DNA of 64,000 nt. Source: Caprella mutica (taxonomy: Eukaryota; Arthropoda; Malacostraca; Amphipoda; Caprellidae). The position numbers were made by a program, and so were the translations under genes. Each line of letters opens with the position of its first letter. Position 1 is the stretch's first letter. Below are positions 60,170 through 64,000 of the stretch, piece by piece. The stretch spans positions 248,001 through 312,000 of the forward strand of contig CANNZV010000262.1 in NCBI GenBank assembly GCA_947561585.1, written 5' to 3'. The notes under the pieces are model-generated. The model was not told where the DNA came from. It did not search any database and saw nothing but the letters and a program-made list of their open reading frames with translations.

Positions 60170-60630
60170 CCTTCGCAATCTTGCGGAAGGTTATATTTTC
60201 ATCGGAATTTATTTATTTATTTATTTTTCATCTTGTTATTCGCTTAACTGAAAAAGTGTTTAACCAAATTGCATGAAACTTGGTGGAACGATTGGTCAAT
60301 ATACAGGAACCATTTTGATAGATTTTGGGAGTGATCGTGTCAAATGTCAAAGATCAAGGTCAAGGTCATAATTGTAACTCAAAAAGTATTCTACCAATTT
60401 GTCTCAAATTTGATGGTACAATTGTTTAATGACCAGGAACGATCTAGTAGAATTTTGGAAGCAATCCGGTCAAAGGTCAAGGTCAAGGTCACTTATAACT
60501 CAAAAAGTATTGTACCATATTTCATGAAACTTGGTGGACGATCCAGTTAGCAGTTTCCTTAATTTTGGGAGAGAACTGGTCAAAGCTGAGGCGAAGGTAT
60601 GCGCTCTACCGCGTGCACATAATCTAGTTA
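60170..60630. mobile_element. Dispersed GGTCAAGGTCA-type repeat, copy 2 (fuller)
   Basis: Begins ACCTTCGCAATCTTGCGGAA, then three rounds of (AACTCAAAAAGTATT)(TGAAACTTGGTGG)(TTTTGGGAG)(GTCAAAGGTCAAGGTCA), and ends GGCGAAGGTATGCGCTCTAC then CGCGTGC. Non-autonomous and non-coding. Its internal units are tandem and diverged. Confidence 0.8.
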
Positions 60631-60779
60631 TTATTGTTTTTATCAACTTTTTGTAAATAAGTTTTCACGAATAAATTGTTTCATTAGATATTAGGCTATT
60701 TCTGGGTTTTGTTGAAATATAAACTACACGATAGAGTACATTTTAAAGATTCATTTAGTCTATAACAATTAATTGGTGC

Positions 60780-60995
60780 TCGAGGGACCTGCCTAGCCAG
60801 GGAATTCCATACGATGAGAGATGATTTGGGTTCCATAACGATTTGTTAGCCAATTTTTTCTCGCAATGAGGTGTGACCTGTTGCTCTGTCTGGTTGAAAC
60901 CATCGGTCAGGGTGAATGTCGCCAGTCAACATTATGTTAAACACTTTAATATACGTATCAGATGTTACTGTGCGTCCATTTCCGTCAGTATCTTG
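60780..60995 (-). pseudogene. Decayed IS630/Tc1/mariner-type DDE transposase
   Basis: The minus frame from about 60992 reads DGNGRTVTSDTYIKVFNIML then TGDIHPDRWFQPDRATGHTS then LREKIG and a stop. WFQPDRATGHT matches the conserved WFQQDGATAHT block around the second catalytic Asp of this superfamily, and RTVTSDTYIKVF fits the usual preceding VTSExYxxxL segment (both known family features). After a frameshift GTQIISHRMEFPW resembles the RxISRxxxxPWPPRSPDL block, but the third acidic residue region is not preserved. Stops and frameshifts show it is dead. No terminal inverted repeats were identified. Confidence 0.7.
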
Positions 60996-60999
60996 ATAA

Positions 61000-62670
61000 A
61001 AAAAACATTGGCTATAAACTTAATTGGCTAGAGCTAAGGTTGCACCAGACTGGGTCTCGAAAAGGAACAATCATTTCAAGAACATTGCTTAAAGCAACTC
61101 AGTGCCGGTAACGCTCCCCTACCGAAGAAGCGCAATCATAATTATTGTTCTGTTAGACTGCGCAGTGTTGTGGAAAAATATATCACGAATATAATTCAGT
61201 TATAGATCGGACTCTATCATGGTCATAGCCTACAATTTAAGCTTTTATTTTTGTGTGGCTGATTTCTAAATTTTTAGATTTTGTGCGACATTATATACAG
61301 TCTAAAAAAAGTAAAGCTCGTACAATGTACAGTACATGTACAAGAAAAGTACCCGCTATGCCGCGAGCAATGGACGCTATGTGCGACTGAGGTTTTACTT
61401 CAGTTGGGGATTTAAACTTTGCAAGTTTTCTTTAACAGCATTTCAAAGAAACACTAATGAAGGTAAACAATCTCAGATTGTTATTAAATGAAAATTTTAA
61501 TAAAAATCTTAAAACTGTAACTATTCTTTGATATACAATAGTTACACCTCTTTATAATTTTTATAAAACTTCTCTAATCAGAGGAAATGTGGCGGAAAAA
61601 GGTAACAAAAATCGAAATACTGAATATTTGAAAAACATACATTTAAGTGTTGATTGTAATTTTGTAAATTGTAATACCTCTGAATAAAATAAATAATTGA
61701 CCAGATACTTAGTAGACAGGAAAATATTTGTGAAACAATATAAGTCAAAGAGGTCGTTGTAGCAAGCTGCATGTCCGATAGAACGGATAATTTTTGTCCT
61801 CTGTGGAGGTGTCCGTTCGCTGTAGGAGTTATATCTGTATCTATTTATTCAAACTGTTGTAATTTGATAAAACATGTACATGTTTTCTTTGTGATATTAC
61901 CTTTTCTCCATCTTAGTAGGTATATTGAGAAAAAATAGTATGAAAATTACTATTACAGATTCCATTTACATTTTGGGGTAATCTCTTTTCGGGGAATATT
62001 TTCCTAGACCTACTTCACACACACCTCTATTTCACGTACACACACCTCTATTTCACACACACTTCTATTTCACACACACTTCTATTTCACACACACCTCT
62101 ATTTCACACACATTTCTATTTCACACACACACCTGCAATATGCTATGACTCACATATACTCTCATGCTATTTTGATATCTTATTTATCAGGGTACTAGTA
62201 TGTGAAAATATTAGAGGATTTAGGATGCCAATGAAGCCTAAATAATTACATTTTTCTTTTTAATTTCTCTAGTTCTCTCAACATAATAATCTGGACAGAA
62301 ATGTAAGTAAACATTCTGTGAAATGAGTAAATAATAGATAAAGAGTGATGACTGTACACACAGGGCTATTCGTACGGGAAGTGGATAGAAGAGTTATGAT
62401 GCACTGTATGTCGAAGCAATGTATAGAAGGTATATATATATACTATGGAGTGTGTAATTGCGTATAATAAAAAAAAACTAACATGCTAAACTTTAATATT
62501 TGAACTGTGAAACAGATGGAATGGTGAAAATTTATTACAGATAGCTAGATAAGAGATACAAAAGATACAAAAGATACAAAAGAGATACTTGCCTATTGCA
62601 AGTGTGCAATAGGCACACTTGTGTTCTACGTTATCTGAAACAAATCTCATATTTTGTAGGTATAAATAAG
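61000..62670. other. AT-rich gap with short CA-rich array
   Basis: 61000-61150 may be further decayed transposase sequence. 62018-62130 carries about seven 16-bp units CACACACYTCTATTTCA. 62556-62590 has a triplicated AAAGATAC word. No gene seen. Confidence 0.5.
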
Positions 62671-63920
62671 GATGTCCGGAAAACTGCCAGGCGGAAAACT
62701 GCCAAGCGGAAAACTGCCATGCGGAAAACTGCCAGGCGGAAAACTGCCAGGCGGAAAACTGCCAGTCATTTAATGGGAGTTTCTGTATTTTTTTACTTTT
62801 ATTATTTAGTTATAAACACATTTAAAGAACATTTTAATTAAAAAAACGGCGTCAGCCCTTCGTTAAGGGGTTAAGGGGAAATTCATTTTTACAGTAATAA
62901 CAAAATATATATTGGATTACTTAATATCCAAATGAAAATTATACTTCACCAAAGCTACCTTATTAAACACACAGTAAACCAAAGTAACAATTACCATTTT
63001 ATACTTATTTGCTATGTCACGTATATTTTAAAAAACATGTTAAGTTACGTATATAGTGCCCTGTTTTTAATTTCATATATATTAATGTCAGCAATATAAC
63101 CTTTGGTTCAAAAGCAAACGTTAAACCCCGCGTACTGATTTGTGACTAATAGCTAATTAGATGTTTTTATAATTAATTAATCTTAAATTATACAATAAAT
63201 TAAGCGTATGTTAAATCAACATATATGTATGTTCAATATTTATTATATTTACATTTTTATTCTCCATGTCAATAGCACAACTCCTTCATTTTTACAATAT
63301 TCCTTTATATGTAACAAGTATTATTAATTAATGTACATTGTACAATCCAATTCGATCGAGTGAAATTATTGTCAGAGATTTATGTACTATTGGTAGGTAA
63401 TAGAAGTTTAATAATCATAGATGTTGTGTTGCAAATTCTAAATATTTCACAAACATATATCGAAGTTGTTTTATAATGAGTACAAGCGAATATTAAGCTT
63501 GAAGGCTTGTTCAATTCTCAAATTATAAAAAAAAAAATTAGACAGTAATTTAAAGATGTGTTGTGTAAACAAATAAATTGTACTCTGTCCCTAATACTAA
63601 TATTTTTTTGTTTCTTCTCTTAGTATTTTAAACCTTTTTTAAGAAAGATTTTAGTTTTTAATTTATATATAATATTTCATTTATATCTTTAATATTTATA
63701 TATTTACATATTTTTCTAATAAATTGTCTACATTTAACTACTATTTTTGTTTTGTATACCAAGTAAAAATGAATTTTCCTTAACTCCTTAACGTTGGGCG
63801 AACAACATTTTTATATATTAAAATGTTATTATTGACTAAAGTCTTCAAATTGCCAGTAAATGTTTTCCGCCTGGCAGTCATCCGCCTGGCAGTCTTCCGC
63901 CTGGCAGTTTTCCGTGTACC
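62671..63920. mobile_element. Foldback element 2 with inverted GGAAAACTGCCAGGC iterons
   Basis: 1250 bp flanked by TAAATAAG at 62663-62670 and 63921-63928, an exact 8-bp direct duplication. Six GGAAAACTGCCAKGC words in tandem (62677-62764) at the left face four inverted copies (63852-63914) at the right. Farther in, GCCCTTCGTTAAGGGGTTAA pairs with inverted GCCCAACGTTAAGGAGTTAA. The interior is AT-rich with no ORF; the KTARRKTAR-type peptides at both ends are translations of the iterons. Confidence 0.85.
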
Positions 63921-63928
63921 TAAATAAG

Positions 63929-64000
63929 AGTGTGTGTTAGGGTGGGCCAAAAAATAGGGGTTTCGTGCAAATTTCAGAATCTTCAAATGGAATAGTTATT
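63929..64000. other. Right edge
   Basis: Seventy bases after the foldback element; nothing recognised. Confidence 0.3.

Noticed and set aside
62596..62841. KTARRKTAKRKTA-type basic peptide
   Set aside because: Translation of the iterons of foldback element 2; the same holds for the minus-strand copy at 63780-63986.
1..64000. tRNA, rRNA, riboswitch, bacterial promoters or operons
   Set aside because: No tRNA-like boxes or rRNA sequence recognised by eye, and intron-rich AT-rich organisation argues against bacterial features. A covariance-model scan was not possible.

Overview
The window looks like nuclear DNA of an animal. It is strongly AT-rich, has no long uninterrupted genes, and contains intron/exon signals with small exons separated by kilobases, many short inverted-repeat transposons, and about two dozen tandem arrays that I estimate cover about one fifth of the sequence. 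Two copies of a dispersed repeat built on GTCAAAGGTCAAGGTCA-type sequence, and stretches of CCAATATT/GGACAATGTT type, resemble repeats I associate with marine invertebrates such as molluscs. The taxonomic guess is inference only.

Genes. At the left edge a plus-strand gene ends in a terminal exon (314-805) coding an acidic segment, a Thr/Ala tract and a Gly-rich end; I do not recognise the family. The main find is a minus-strand gene whose exons lie at 47779-47946, 15567-15716, 10712-10861, 10257-10359, 7627-7844 and 5867-5979, with a further possible tail exon at 4744-4846. None is visible as a long ORF, but splice sites and codon phases fit at every junction. The product would be a single-pass membrane protein: a charged extracellular segment, two six-cysteine EB/EGF-like modules (one per 150-bp phase 1-1 exon), one transmembrane helix, and a Ser/Arg-rich cytoplasmic tail with RRxS-type sites. 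The 5' end with the signal peptide is not found and probably lies beyond 48 kb. The transmembrane exon has a stop codon inside its own splice donor with AATAAA just after it, so a tail-less and a tailed form are both possible.

Layout. 0-0.9 kb: end of the plus-strand gene. 0.9-4.7 kb: 3'UTR or intergenic AT-rich DNA. 4.7-10.9 kb: tail, membrane and second EB exons with several MITEs. 10.9-15.5 kb: intron. 15.6-47.8 kb: one 32-kb intron holding most of the minisatellites, MITEs of several families, and a reverse-transcriptase scrap. 48-64 kb: upstream region with a TTAA-flanked MITE, a 5.2-kb 34-bp satellite, two foldback elements with inverted iteron arrays and 8-bp target duplications, and a dead DDE transposase.

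The recurring theme is that tandem arrays appear to grow from functional or transposon sequence. The 5.2-kb satellite repeats one arm of a MITE that survives unexpanded at 9.3 kb. The 15-bp array at 41 kb sits inside the arm of a pogo-like MITE. The 30-bp array at 10.9 kb is a chain of copies of a 3' splice site ending in the real acceptor. All long ORFs in the arrays are artefacts of periods divisible by three or of array purity.
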